A DNA stretch of 64,000 bases from NCBI GenBank assembly GCA_034423135.1, contig DAOUJC010000011.1:62001-126000 (forward strand). Reading direction: 5' to 3'. A program made the position numbers and the translations under genes. How positions within the stretch are numbered: the first letter of the stretch is position 1; each line of letters begins with the position of its first letter. This DNA is from JAPPHY01 sp034423135. GTDB lineage: Bacteria > Chloroflexota > Dehalococcoidia > Lucifugimonadales > UBA2985. Of this stretch, positions 16,117 to 25,243 are shown in pieces. The notes under the pieces were generated by a model. That model saw only the letters and a program-made list of their open reading frames with translations. It was not told where the DNA came from and did no database searches.

Positions 16117-17241
16117 CTAGTACTGCTGGAAGAGCCGGCCCCAGCCCGTCTGCATCGCGGCCTTCACCCTGCGGTTGCCGATGAAGCGGAGCCAGTAGGA
16201 GTTGTGGTACAGGTTGGAGGCCACAAAGGCCCAGGGTGCAATTGGCGATCTGAGCAGGACGTTCTCCAGAGGCTTGAGCGGGCCCCAGTAGATGAGCTTC
16301 TGGCCGCGGCTGGCGAAGGTGTTGCCGGTTCCTTCGAACCGCCAGTCCACGCCGGAGATGTCCTCGCCCACGGTCTCGATCTGCGACGGGTCTCCGCAAC
16401 CAAGGCCGCGCTCGTGCGCCAGCCGTATGAAGCGTATGGACATGGGGTCGAAGCCCATCATCTTCGCCGCAACGGCGTCGATTGCTACCTGATCGGCGCT
16501 TGCGAGGAACACGTTCTTTTCGTGCCAACGCATCGCTCGGGGGCCAGGCCCGTCGCCGGCGAACGTGCCGTCCATCACGGCGAACACACCGGGGTGTATT
16601 TCCTTCTGAATGGTCAGCAGGTCCACCAGCGTCTCGTGGATTACGGAGTGAGTCCAGTGGCGCTTGCGGTTCAGCAGGCCGCCGAATGCGTTCTTCATGG
16701 CGCCGGTCATGGTGGTGAAGACGTGTGTCTTCATCGTGGGAAGGTGGACTACGTTCTTGCCGGGGAAAATCTCAGGGATTTGCAGACCCTCCGGGAATAT
16801 CTCGTCCAGCACAAGCATCTCGCCCTTGGGCTGGTAGGGAATCCACTTGTTGGGAGGCACGTCCAGGTGCACGTTTGGTAGGTTGTACTTGTCCTGCACC
16901 GGCTTCTGCTTGTTGCGCACCTCACCCTCGAATGAGTCCACGACTACAGTGCCGTTGTGGGCGGCTATCAGGTCGCTGTGGCCATCCTCCAGCAGGGTCT
17001 TGATGACGCCCTCCATCTGCCAGGGCGTGGTGGAGCACGCGGGGTAGTAGTGCTGCCAGGAGATGTTGATCTTCAGGAGGGTTGCAACGTCGGGCGAAAG
17101 GTGTGACTGGTAGTCGGCGAGGCGCATGGCCCTGCCGATGTCCTCGAACACGGTCTCGGGCCTGGTGTAAATCACCGCGACCTTGGCCCTGGCGGCGCTA
17201 CCGCTCTGCTGGTCCGCTCGCCGTACTTCTGCCTGCGTCAT
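16117..17241 (-). CDS. DUF362 domain protein
   Basis: 374 aa from the ATG at 17241. The sequence follows the DUF362 pattern: KINISWQHYYPACSTTPWQ near the N-terminus, VHLPTMKTHVFTTMTGAMKN in the middle and DGTFAGDGPGPR later. No CxxC ferredoxin motif is present, although some DUF362 proteins carry one. The function is unknown for the family. It lies between the transketolase C-terminal subunit (25 bases upstream) and the HAD gene. Confidence 0.82.
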   Translation of the reverse strand: MTQAEVRRADQQSGSAARAKVAVIYTRPETVFEDIGRAMRLADYQSHLSPDVATLLKINISWQHYYPACSTTPWQMEGVIKTLLEDGHSDLIAAHNGTVVVDSFEGEVRNKQKPVQDKYNLPNVHLDVPPNKWIPYQPKGEMLVLDEIFPEGLQIPEIFPGKNVVHLPTMKTHVFTTMTGAMKNAFGGLLNRKRHWTHSVIHETLVDLLTIQKEIHPGVFAVMDGTFAGDGPGPRAMRWHEKNVFLASADQVAIDAVAAKMMGFDPMSIRFIRLAHERGLGCGDPSQIETVGEDISGVDWRFEGTGNTFASRGQKLIYWGPLKPLENVLLRSPIAPWAFVASNLYHNSYWLRFIGNRRVKAAMQTGWGRLFQQY

Positions 17242-17265
17242 GGCGTGAATGCCGGGGCGTGCGTG

Positions 17266-18231
17266 CTAGGGGCCGGAGTTTCCGTTGGACGACAGCTGAC
17301 CCTTGCGTTCCACCGCGCTGCGGACGGCGTCCGCCACGTTTGCGGGCGCCAGCCCGTACTTCTCGATCAGCTGGTTGGGTGGGCCGGACTCGGCGTATCC
17401 CGTAAGTGTGACCATCTGCATGGGCACGGGACAGGACTCGCCCAGCACCTGCGCGACGATGCTGCCCAGCCCGCCGTGGCGCAGATGCTCCTCGGCGGTG
17501 ACTATCGCGCCCGTCTCCCGGGCCGCGGCGACGATGGCGGCCGTGTCCACCGGCTGCAGCGTGGACATGTTCAGCACACGGCAGCCGACGCCCTCGCTCT
17601 CCAGGGACTCGGCGGCTGAGAGTGCCGTATGTACCATAGTGCCGCAGGCGATGATGGTGGCATCGCTGCCCTGCCTCAGCGTCTCCGCCTGGCCAATCGT
17701 GAATTGGAAATCGCCCTCGTGCACTACAGGAGTAGCGGGCCTGGACAGGCGAATGTAGAAGGGGCCGGGCGTAGCGGCTGCCATTCGCACGGCCTGATCG
17801 GTCTCCGGCCCATCCGCGGGCACCAGGACGGTGAAGCTGGGGAGGGCGCACATGAGCGAAAGGTCCTCGATGCCGTGCGCGGACATGCCGTCCTCGCCGG
17901 TGGTGATGCCTGCGTGGGTCACGACGATCTTGACGTTCAGTCGCGCCTGGGATATGCCGATGCGGATCTGGTCGTAGGGGCGGCCGCTGCCGAATACCGC
18001 GAACGTGCTGGCGAAGACGGTCTTCCCGGAGCTCGCGAGTCCTGCAGCGATGCTCATCATGTTCTGCTCCGCAGGCCCCATGTCGAAGAAGCGGTCGGGG
18101 AACTGCTCCGCGAACAGGTTGATGACCGTGGACTTATTGAGGTCGCCCCCGAGGACGACAATGTCCGGGTTCTCCCTGCCCAACTCAAGCAGCGTACGGC
18201 CGTAGGTCTCTCTGGTTGAGGCGGTGGTCAC
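17266..18231 (-). CDS. Transketolase, C-terminal subunit
   Basis: 321 aa from a GTG at 18231. It has the pyrimidine-binding domain of thiamine-diphosphate enzymes, with GPAEQNMMSIAAGLA supplying the catalytic Glu, followed by the transketolase C-terminal domain. In this split form it pairs with the product of the gene just upstream, which binds the pyrophosphate end of ThDP. The complex would move two-carbon ketol units between sugar phosphates. The two genes are 15 bases apart. Confidence 0.93.
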   Translation of the reverse strand: MTTASTRETYGRTLLELGRENPDIVVLGGDLNKSTVINLFAEQFPDRFFDMGPAEQNMMSIAAGLASSGKTVFASTFAVFGSGRPYDQIRIGISQARLNVKIVVTHAGITTGEDGMSAHGIEDLSLMCALPSFTVLVPADGPETDQAVRMAAATPGPFYIRLSRPATPVVHEGDFQFTIGQAETLRQGSDATIIACGTMVHTALSAAESLESEGVGCRVLNMSTLQPVDTAAIVAAARETGAIVTAEEHLRHGGLGSIVAQVLGESCPVPMQMVTLTGYAESGPPNQLIEKYGLAPANVADAVRSAVERKGQLSSNGNSGP

Positions 18232-18246
18232 GTTGTGGTATTCCTG

Positions 18247-19065
18247 CTAGTCTTCCAGCTCCGCAAGCGCCAGCTCAAGCTGCTCCTTGGTGGGAGCCTT
18301 GCCGTGGAAGTCCGGGTTGTTCTCCATGAAGCTTACGCCCTTGCCCTTGACCGTGGAGGCCAGAATGACGGACGGCCGGTCCTTGACCGACCTGACCTCC
18401 TCCAGGGCGTCAATGACCTGGGAGATGCTGTGGCCGTCTACCTGGAGCGTGTTCCAGCCAAAGGAGCGCCACTTGTCGGCGAAAGGCTCAAGGTCCATCA
18501 CTTCGGACGTGAAGCGGTCGTTCTGGATGCCGTTGCGATCGACGATGGCGACGAGGTTGTCGAGGCGGTAGTGCGAGGCTGCCATGGCGGCTTCCCATAC
18601 CTGGCCCTCGTCGCATTCGCCGTCGCCCAGCATGACGAAGACGCGGGATGATCGGCCGTCCAGCTTGGCGGCCATGGATGCACCGACTCCAAACGATAGC
18701 CCCTGGCCCAGCGAGCCGCCGGACATCTCGACGCCCGGGGTCATGGTGTGTGCGTGGCCCTGCAGGCGGCTGCCTATCTTGCGGAACGTCCACAGCTCCT
18801 CCCGCGGGAAGTAGCCGCAGTGGGCCAGCATCACGTAAAGCACGGGGCAGGCGTGAGCCTTGCTGAGTATGAAGCGGTCCCGGTCCGGCCACGCGGGCGA
18901 GGCGGGATCATGCCGCATCTCCTTGCAGTAGAGGGCCGTGAGCAACTCAACCGCCGAGAGGGAGCCGCCTGGATGGCCGCTTCCCGCCTCGGTGATAGTG
19001 TTCAGGATGTCCCGCCGCAGTTGCACGGCGGTTGCTGTCAATTCGTCCAGAGATATCTGCTTCAT
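18247..19065 (-). CDS. Transketolase, N-terminal subunit
   Basis: 272 aa from the ATG at 19065. A TTG at 19083 is an alternative with a better-placed GAGG and would add six residues. The ThDP/Mg motif begins GDGECDEG and ends with DRNGIQND. SGHPGGSLSAVELLTALY and a downstream GSLGQGLS are also typical. It acts with the C-terminal subunit encoded next. It is the first gene of a minus-strand operon that continues through DUF362 and the HAD phosphatase, probably to queG. Confidence 0.93.
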   Translation of the reverse strand: MKQISLDELTATAVQLRRDILNTITEAGSGHPGGSLSAVELLTALYCKEMRHDPASPAWPDRDRFILSKAHACPVLYVMLAHCGYFPREELWTFRKIGSRLQGHAHTMTPGVEMSGGSLGQGLSFGVGASMAAKLDGRSSRVFVMLGDGECDEGQVWEAAMAASHYRLDNLVAIVDRNGIQNDRFTSEVMDLEPFADKWRSFGWNTLQVDGHSISQVIDALEEVRSVKDRPSVILASTVKGKGVSFMENNPDFHGKAPTKEQLELALAELED

Positions 19066-19290
19066 TTGGGCGCTCGCTACCAAATCAACAACAAGCCTCG
19101 GCAGCAGCCGTCTGTGCCGAGGACGAATTGGAACGGGGTATGGGTGGATGTGTCCTTGCCATCTCTAGGGCGTCTACCTCTTGCGCTCGGAGATTATAGC
19201 AGGCAATACAAGGGCTGTCCATAAAGTGATTGCGTGTTCTCTAGAAGGCGATGGGAGTATCACACTTCTGGGGTAACGCGGTGGCGGCCG

Positions 19291-19345
19291 TGCGGAGATT
19301 GGATGCCGTAATCTCCGCATTATATGCGGGGAATAGGTGATCTCC
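19291..19345. repeat. Distal operator-like palindrome upstream of fic
   Basis: TGCGGAGATT (19291-19300) and its exact complement AATCTCCGCA (19310-19319) form a perfect 10+10 palindrome with nine bases between. A weaker pair with the same theme, TGCGGGGAAT (19325-19334) and GATCTCCCC (19339-19347), follows at once. These match the half-sites around the Fic promoter about 100 bases downstream. Confidence 0.75.
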
Positions 19346-19392
19346 CCAACGCCTGACAGGCAACTTTCCTGCGAACAAAGCACGGGCCACGC

Positions 19393-19421
19393 TTGCTGAA
19401 TGCGGAGATTGGGAGTATAAT
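19393..19421 (+). promoter_or_regulatory. fic promoter embedded in operator half-sites
   Basis: TTGCTG (19393-19398) and TATAAT (19416-19421) are 17 bases apart. The spacer holds TGCGGAGATT (19401-19410). The inverted partner AATCACCGCA (19419-19428, one mismatch) overlaps the -10 box. Further direct copies start at 19434 and at 19455, the last overlapping the first codons. A protein bound to this set would block RNA polymerase, so repression is likely. Confidence 0.7.
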
Positions 19422-19450
19422 CACCGCATAAAATGCGGAGATAAAGCGAA

Positions 19451-20575
19451 ATGATGCGGAGAATATACATCCATGAGGACCCAGACTGGCCAAACATGCA
19501 CTGGCAGGAGGAGCGCATAGCAGACCGGCTGACCGCGCTCAAGTTCCAGCAGGGCTGGCTGCGAGGCCGCATGGAGGCGCTGGGCTTTGAGCTGCGGCTG
19601 GACGCGCATCTGGACACACTGACAGATGAAGCAGTACGGAGCAGCGCGATAGAAGGAGAGGCGCTGGACACGGAGCAGGTACGCTCCTCAGTCGCGAGGC
19701 GGCTGGGCATGGACGCGGGCGGCGTCGACGCAGTGGACCGCCACGTGGACGGCGTGGTGGAGATGACGCTGGACGCCACCCAGGGCTACGACCGTCCGCT
19801 GACCCCGGACAGGCTGTTCGGCTGGCAGGCCGGACTGTTTCCCGCGGGACGCAACCGGCTGGGCGCGATCCGCGTTGGGGATTGGCGTGACGACAGCCGC
19901 GGCCCCATGCAGGTGGTCTCCGGTCCCATAGGCAGGGAGCGCGTCCATTTTGAGGCGCCAGCCGCGGAGAGGATCGACGAGGAGATGAGCGCCTTCCTGG
20001 GGTGGTTCAACTCGCCGGCGAGTATGGACGGCGTCCTGCGGGCGGGACTGGCGCACCTGTGGTTCGTGACCATTCACCCGTTCGAGGACGGCAACGGCCG
20101 TATCGCGCGGGCCGTCGCGGAGATGGCGCTGGCGCGCTCCGAGAACAGCGCGCAGCGGTTCTACAGCATGTCATCCCAGATACTGCGCAGGCGGTCCGCA
20201 TACTACCGTATCCTGGAGCGCACGCAGAGAGGCGACGTGGACGTAACAGGCTGGATAGCGTGGTTCCTGGACTGTCTGGGAGAAGCAATCGCCAACTCCG
20301 AGACTGCCCTGGCCGCAGTGCTGGGCAAGGCGCGATTCTGGGAGCAGAACGCTGGCGTCTCCCTGAACGATAGACAGCGCAGAGTCATCAACCGGCTGCT
20401 GGACGGATACGATAGAAAGCTGACCACAACCCGGTGGTCAGGCATGACAGGGTGCTCGCAGGACACCGCTCTGCGTGACATCACCGACCTGATGGAGCGG
20501 GGCATCCTGGTGAGGAGCACGGCGGGCGGGCGCAGCACCAGCTACGCGCTGGCGGACGTGCGCGTGGCGGCTTAG
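19451..20575 (+). CDS. Fic-family AMP-transferase with DUF4172-like N-terminus and winged-helix C-terminus
   Basis: 374 aa. The Fic motif is HPFEDGNGRIAR (209-220), with catalytic His209 and the full phosphate-binding loop. An N-terminal inhibitory helix carries the [S/T]xxxE[G/N] signature as Ser64 to Glu68-Gly69, so activity is self-restrained. Residues 1-75 match the DUF4172 type of N-terminus. The last ~75 residues look like a winged helix: LNDRQRRVINRLL, then TTTRWSGMTGCSQDTALRD as recognition region. They could bind the operator repeats upstream. The enzyme would transfer AMP or another nucleotide moiety to an unknown target. No toxin partner gene is adjacent. Confidence 0.9.
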   Translation: MMRRIYIHEDPDWPNMHWQEERIADRLTALKFQQGWLRGRMEALGFELRLDAHLDTLTDEAVRSSAIEGEALDTEQVRSSVARRLGMDAGGVDAVDRHVDGVVEMTLDATQGYDRPLTPDRLFGWQAGLFPAGRNRLGAIRVGDWRDDSRGPMQVVSGPIGRERVHFEAPAAERIDEEMSAFLGWFNSPASMDGVLRAGLAHLWFVTIHPFEDGNGRIARAVAEMALARSENSAQRFYSMSSQILRRRSAYYRILERTQRGDVDVTGWIAWFLDCLGEAIANSETALAAVLGKARFWEQNAGVSLNDRQRRVINRLLDGYDRKLTTTRWSGMTGCSQDTALRDITDLMERGILVRSTAGGRSTSYALADVRVAA

Positions 20576-20642
20576 CGCCGCCGCTCCGCGCCGCAGCGAT
20601 AGTGGATACGATAGCCGCTGCCTAACGGCGGGCAGGGCAGCG

Positions 20643-21989
20643 CTACTGGAACCGGGGCCATATCGAGAGCAGAGCGTGCGTGACCTGCCGGGAAGGCGAA
20701 ACGATCCACAGGACGCGATCGCCCTCAAGACCCAGGAAGCTCTCCGGGGCGACGCTTTCGGAAGAGGCCATCGCTTCGTAGAACTCGCGGGCGTCTCCCG
20801 CCGTGTCCCACACAATGAGCGACACCAGCGTATACTCACCGTCAGGGCCACTGTAGAGAGCATACCTGTCGCCGCCCCAGCCGGCTGCGATGGGGTTCGC
20901 CGTGCCTTGGCCTAGGCGCGTCTCCAGGTACGTCCTCAGGAAGAACTCGCCCATAACGTTGCCGTAGACCTTCTTCCACCCCTGGCCCAGGGCAGCCAGG
21001 GAGTCCCGCAGCTCTACGGTAATGGGGTCTTCTCCCGACAGATACTTCTGGGGGTGGAGCACCTGTTCCGTGGAGGCGGGAGGCCTGGAGTACGCATCGT
21101 TCACGGCGTCCCACGTCAGCCGGCCGCGGAGCGAAAGCACCATCGTCAGCCCTTCCACGTAGGGGAACAGGAGGTCCTGCTGCAGGAAGTACGGGGTCGA
21201 GTCGAATACTGTGCTCCCGCCTTCGGCGCTGTTGAGGTACTCCTGGATCCGTTCTCTGGTCAGATGTTGGGAAGCGTACTGAAGCTCCACGGCCACGGCG
21301 TCGCCTTCAATGAGCGCGATCACGGCGGAGGCTGCGTCCGCGTTTTCCTCTACGGAATCCAGCATCGAGTCGATGTCATAGTGCTGCTGCTGCAAGGCGT
21401 GAACGAACTCGTGGGCGAGCGTCACCTCATCCTGGACGGATAGCTCGTCCTGTTGCTCGCCGATGAGGAAGAGATCCTCCTCGCCCGAGTCGTAGAAGCC
21501 GGCCACCTGTTCCGTGTACAGCTCGAGGAGCAGCTCCGTCAGGTCGGCGTCGGCAGGTATCAGCTCCAGCAGCCGGAGCACCTCCTGAATCTTCTGCAAC
21601 TCGTCGAGGTCCTCTTCCAGGTCCTCCTCCAGGGAAGCTGCCAGTTCGTCCCTGGACTGGAACTGAGGGATGATCGGCTCCGTGGCGTCCAGCCCGCGTA
21701 TGGCGGAGACTCGGCCAAGCACCTCATCGTAGATTGTGGTCGGTGACGCGTCGTCGGTGTCAGGGTTGGTCGTGGCCGTCGGGCGCATGGCCGCCGTGGC
21801 CGTGGGAGTCGGCGCGAGCGTGGCGGTCGCGGCGGCTACGGTGGGTGGCACAGTTGCGCCGGGGGTGGCGGACGACGCGGTCGTGGCCGTTGCGGTGGCC
21901 GGAGCCGTCGGAGGGATTTCTGTGGCCTGCTGCTGAGTGCAGGCGACCGACAGCAGCGCGAGAACGAGGAGGGCGGCAGCCAGTCTCAT
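20643..21989 (-). CDS. Secreted lipoprotein with HExxH metalloprotease-like domain
   Basis: 448 aa. The signal peptide ends in the lipobox LLSVAC (Cys17). A long Thr/Ala/Pro linker (~20-85) follows, then a domain with AHEFVHALQQQHYD, where HEFVH is ~193-197. A downstream acidic segment IALIEGDAVAVE about 30 residues later supplies a candidate third zinc ligand, as in gluzincins. It is probably anchored on the outer face of the membrane. I do not recognise a named family; similar lipoproteins are common in Chloroflexota. It is convergent with fic. Confidence 0.7.
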   Translation of the reverse strand: MRLAAALLVLALLSVACTQQQATEIPPTAPATATATTASSATPGATVPPTVAAATATLAPTPTATAAMRPTATTNPDTDDASPTTIYDEVLGRVSAIRGLDATEPIIPQFQSRDELAASLEEDLEEDLDELQKIQEVLRLLELIPADADLTELLLELYTEQVAGFYDSGEEDLFLIGEQQDELSVQDEVTLAHEFVHALQQQHYDIDSMLDSVEENADAASAVIALIEGDAVAVELQYASQHLTRERIQEYLNSAEGGSTVFDSTPYFLQQDLLFPYVEGLTMVLSLRGRLTWDAVNDAYSRPPASTEQVLHPQKYLSGEDPITVELRDSLAALGQGWKKVYGNVMGEFFLRTYLETRLGQGTANPIAAGWGGDRYALYSGPDGEYTLVSLIVWDTAGDAREFYEAMASSESVAPESFLGLEGDRVLWIVSPSRQVTHALLSIWPRFQ

Positions 21990-22125
21990 GCGCAGGATTA
22001 TTCAAGGCGTCAGGCGCAAAGTCAAGTCGGCGGCGCCCGCGCAGCGGCGGTCGAGGGTCGTTGACACTGGTTTGGGGTGGACTTAGAATGCAGGTGTAGG
22101 CCAAGCGGGAAGGAGATTGTCTCAG

Positions 22126-22794
22126 ATGCAAGAAATGCAGATAGATAGCATCCGGCTGAGCCTAGTGAACTATCAGAGGGTGGTCATCCTGAAGGAGGAG
22201 TCCTCCGAAAGATACCTCCCAATCTGGATAGGCCCCGCGGAGGCCGAGTCCATTGCGGTCAGGCTCCAGGACGTGGCAACACCTCGACCGCTCACCCATG
22301 ACCTGTTAAAGGACGCAATCAATTCCTTGGGTGGCGAGATTTCCCGAATCGTGGTGTGTGACCTGAGAGACGACACGTTCTACGCCATGCTTCACGTACA
22401 GCTGAACGGCAACAATTATGAGATCGACTGCCGGCCTAGCGACGCAATCGCCCTTGCGGTGCGTCACGGGTTTTTCCTCATAGATCCTGAGGGGCAAAAG
22501 CAGTATTTTGATACATTGCCAGAAGCCGAAGCATTCGTCACTAATCAGCGAAGATATCATCCCGATTATGCGCCCGAGATTAAGAAGGTGTGTCCCATAT
22601 TTGTTGAGGAGACGGTCCTTGACAAGGCGGGCGTGGCGCTGGACAAGGAGACCAACCGGCCATTTGCCACGGGCGGCGAGGTGAACAGGGAGGAGAAGGA
22701 GCAGATGACCGAGGATGACCTGAAGAAGATGTCAGCCTTCAAGGACTTCATCGGAAACCTGGACCTGGAGGACTTCGAGCGCAAGAGGTCCTGA
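22126..22794 (+). CDS. Bifunctional nuclease family protein (DUF151)
   Basis: 222 aa from the ATG at 22126, ten bases after AAGGAG; the in-frame TTG at 22117 is too close to that site. The N-terminal ~135 residues carry the DUF151 pattern: LPIWIGPAEAESIA, HDLLKDAI and CRPSDAIALAVR. The C-terminal ~85 residues are charged and helical, ending in DFIGNLDLEDFE. Family members have been reported with DNase and RNase activity; no specific substrate can be given here. Confidence 0.88.
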   Translation: MQEMQIDSIRLSLVNYQRVVILKEESSERYLPIWIGPAEAESIAVRLQDVATPRPLTHDLLKDAINSLGGEISRIVVCDLRDDTFYAMLHVQLNGNNYEIDCRPSDAIALAVRHGFFLIDPEGQKQYFDTLPEAEAFVTNQRRYHPDYAPEIKKVCPIFVEETVLDKAGVALDKETNRPFATGGEVNREEKEQMTEDDLKKMSAFKDFIGNLDLEDFERKRS

Positions 22795-22938
22795 ACCGCC
22801 GGCAATTCCGGCCACTATCGAACCGGCGGCCGCGGAATCACGCAATTGCCCCTTCCCGTTGCGCATCACCCCGATCTCGATTTGACTCAAGACGGCCTAC
22901 CGCCGCGCCCCGGAATGTGAGGAGAGGGAGGTGAATCA

Positions 22939-24207
22939 ATGGTTGAAGGTGTAGCAATCCACGAGCAGGGCAGCGCCTACGACGTGGCCATCAAGCAGTT
23001 CGACGAGGCCGCCGGGCTGCTTGGCCTGTCGGATGACATGGCGTCGTATCTCAAGACATGCAAGCGCGAGCTCAGCGTGAACTTCCCGGTGCGTATGGAC
23101 GATGGGTCCATGCGGATCTTCACGGGCTATCGCGTGCAGCACAACCTGGCGCGAGGCCCTGCGAAGGGAGGCATCCGCTATCACCCAATGGTCTCGCTCG
23201 ACGAGGTAAAGGCTCTGGCGATGTGGATGACCTGGAAGTGCGCCGTCGCGTCCATACCCTACGGCGGCGCCAAGGGCGGCGTGGCCTTCGATCCCAGGCC
23301 CTTCTCGCAGAAGGAGCTTGAGCGCCTCACAAGAAGGTATGCCACGGAGATTTCGATCCTCATTGGGCCGGAGAGCGACATCCCAGCGCCGGACGTTAAC
23401 ACCAACCCACAGGTCATGGCGTGGATCATGGACACCTACAGCATGCACATGGGCTACTCGGTGCCCGGCGTGGTGACGGGCAAGCCCGTGGGCATCGGCG
23501 GCAGCCTGGGCAGGCTGGACGCCACGGGGCGTGGCTGCATGATTGTTGCGGCCCGCGAGATGGCACGCGAGGGCCGGAGCCTGGAGGGCGCCACCGTCGC
23601 GGTACAGGGATTCGGCAACGTGGGCTACTTCGCGGCTAAGCTCATGGAGGAGCGGGGCTGCCGCATTATCGCAGTGACGGACAGCAGTGGCGGCTGTTAC
23701 CTAGGCGGGCACGTGGACCTGCAGAAGCTGAAGGAGTGGAAGGACCAAGGCATGCGCCTGGTAGATTTCCCCGGCGCTGAGCACGTGACCAACGAGGACC
23801 TCCTCGCCATGCCGTGTGACATACTGGTCCTGGCGGCGCTGGAGGGCCAGGTTACAGGAGAGAACGCCCGAAACGTCGGCGCGAGGATTATCGTGGAGGG
23901 CGCGAACGGCCCCGTCACGCCGGAAGCCGACCACGCGCTGGAGCGCATGGGCGTGCAGGTAGTGCCGGATATTCTCGCCAACGCTGGCGGCGTGGTGACG
24001 TCCTACTTTGAGTGGATACAGGGCCGTCAGCAGCTCTTCTGGGACCGCCCTGAGGTGGAGTCACGGCTGGAGCAGGTCATGTCGAACGCCTATGACCAGG
24101 TGGTGGAGACGGCGCAGAACAGGGACGTCACGCTGAGGAAGGCTGCGCTCGCGCTCGCCATAAGCCGCGTGGTGGAGGCGATAGAGCTGAGGGGACTCTA
24201 CCCGTAG
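22939..24207 (+). CDS. gdhA: Glutamate dehydrogenase (Glu/Leu/Phe/Val type)
   Basis: 422 aa, with GGGAGGTG upstream of the ATG at 22939. The N-terminal domain has KGGIRYHP and PYGGAKGGV with the catalytic lysines. The Rossmann domain has GFGNVG for NAD(P). Length and order match the ~420-residue hexameric enzymes that interconvert glutamate and 2-oxoglutarate plus ammonia. Leucine-type dehydrogenases are shorter, which supports glutamate. It is monocistronic by spacing. Confidence 0.92.
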   Translation: MVEGVAIHEQGSAYDVAIKQFDEAAGLLGLSDDMASYLKTCKRELSVNFPVRMDDGSMRIFTGYRVQHNLARGPAKGGIRYHPMVSLDEVKALAMWMTWKCAVASIPYGGAKGGVAFDPRPFSQKELERLTRRYATEISILIGPESDIPAPDVNTNPQVMAWIMDTYSMHMGYSVPGVVTGKPVGIGGSLGRLDATGRGCMIVAAREMAREGRSLEGATVAVQGFGNVGYFAAKLMEERGCRIIAVTDSSGGCYLGGHVDLQKLKEWKDQGMRLVDFPGAEHVTNEDLLAMPCDILVLAALEGQVTGENARNVGARIIVEGANGPVTPEADHALERMGVQVVPDILANAGGVVTSYFEWIQGRQQLFWDRPEVESRLEQVMSNAYDQVVETAQNRDVTLRKAALALAISRVVEAIELRGLYP

Positions 24208-24334
24208 CAAGGCCTGCGTGTTCTCGTTGCTTGCCGGGCAGGCTCGGGAGGAGCGCATGCGCCGCCGGCGCCATAGGTGTTATACTGGCGTCGCAAGCGC
24301 CCAAGCGCTTGACCTTTCGTCACAAGAGGTGGTC

Positions 24335-25213
24335 GTGGATCTGTTCAGAAGCCTGATATTCGTACCGGGAAACCGCAGGGACATGCTGGAGAAGGCGATC
24401 GCGTTTCCCGCCGACATCGTGGTGCCAGACATGGAAGACTCTGTGCCGCTTGCAGAGAAGGGCGCGGCGCGGGACACGATAGGAGACATGCTTCCGGTTC
24501 TGGCGGAGGCCGGCAGGCGCGTGATGGTGCGAGTGAACGCCCTGAGCACAGGCCTACTGGAGGATGACATGCGGGCGGCCGTTACGCCACACACCTTCGC
24601 CGTCAACGTCGGCAAGATCGAGACGCCGTGGGACGTGCACCAGGTGGACGCGATCATGGCCGCGATGGAAGCTCGCGTGGGAATCCCGCGAGGCAGCGTC
24701 CGCATGGTGCCCTACCTCGAGACCGCGCTTGGCCTTGTGCACGCCTACCAGGTCTGCTCGGCGTCGCCAAGGATAGTCGCTGCCGCGTTCGGCGCGGAGG
24801 ACTTCACCGTGGACATGGGCACGCAGCGCACGGACGAGGGCGCGGAGGTCCAGTTTCCGAGAGCCGCGGTGGCCATCGCCGCCAGGGCGGCTGACATCCC
24901 GGCGCTCGACGTCGTCTACGCCAACTTCCGCGACGAGGAGGGCCTGCGACGCGACACGATGCTCGGCAAGAGCCTGGGATACAAGGGCAAGTTTGCAATT
25001 CATCCCGCGCAGCTCGGCCCGATCAACGAGATTCTCAGCCCCCTGCCGGAGGAGGTGGAGTACGCCCGCCGCGTGGTGGAGGCGTTCGAGGAGGCGGAGG
25101 CTCAGGGCAGGGGAGCAACCTCGCTGGACGGCAAGATGGTCGACGTGCCCATCGTCAAGCGGGCGCGCAATCTCCTGGACATTCAGGACGCCATATCGGG
25201 CTCCGGCCGGTAG
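24335..25213 (+). CDS. HpcH/HpaI aldolase / CitE-like CoA ester lyase
   Basis: 292 aa from a GTG at 24335, with AGAGG five bases upstream; longer in-frame starts give an Arg-rich, non-homologous N-terminus. It is a TIM-barrel enzyme of the citrate-lyase-beta/malyl-CoA-lyase group: LFVPGNR-type start (LIFVPGNRR), DMEDSVP for metal binding, MVRVNAL, PYLETALGL and FGAEDFTVDMG. KFAIHPAQLGPIN near the C-terminus is also typical. It probably cleaves or forms a malyl- or citramalyl-CoA-type thioester. A TATACT box at 24281-24286 may be its promoter. Confidence 0.85.
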   Translation: MDLFRSLIFVPGNRRDMLEKAIAFPADIVVPDMEDSVPLAEKGAARDTIGDMLPVLAEAGRRVMVRVNALSTGLLEDDMRAAVTPHTFAVNVGKIETPWDVHQVDAIMAAMEARVGIPRGSVRMVPYLETALGLVHAYQVCSASPRIVAAAFGAEDFTVDMGTQRTDEGAEVQFPRAAVAIAARAADIPALDVVYANFRDEEGLRRDTMLGKSLGYKGKFAIHPAQLGPINEILSPLPEEVEYARRVVEAFEEAEAQGRGATSLDGKMVDVPIVKRARNLLDIQDAISGSGR

Positions 25214-25243
25214 GCGTGACCCTGCGACAGGGCCGCGCGTGAG

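Larger units (their letters stand above)
19066..19450. other. 385-base intergenic region with repeated operator half-sites
   Basis: This region lies between the divergent transketolase operon and the Fic gene. Its first ~220 bases show no gene. From 19291 to the Fic start it is dominated by copies of the decamer TGCGGAGATT in both orientations, described separately. No other coding frame is convincing. Confidence 0.7.

Noticed and set aside
19451..20575. Fic-antitoxin (FicTA) module
   Set aside because: No separate small antitoxin gene precedes it; the inhibitory helix (Ser64 to Gly69) is within the same protein.
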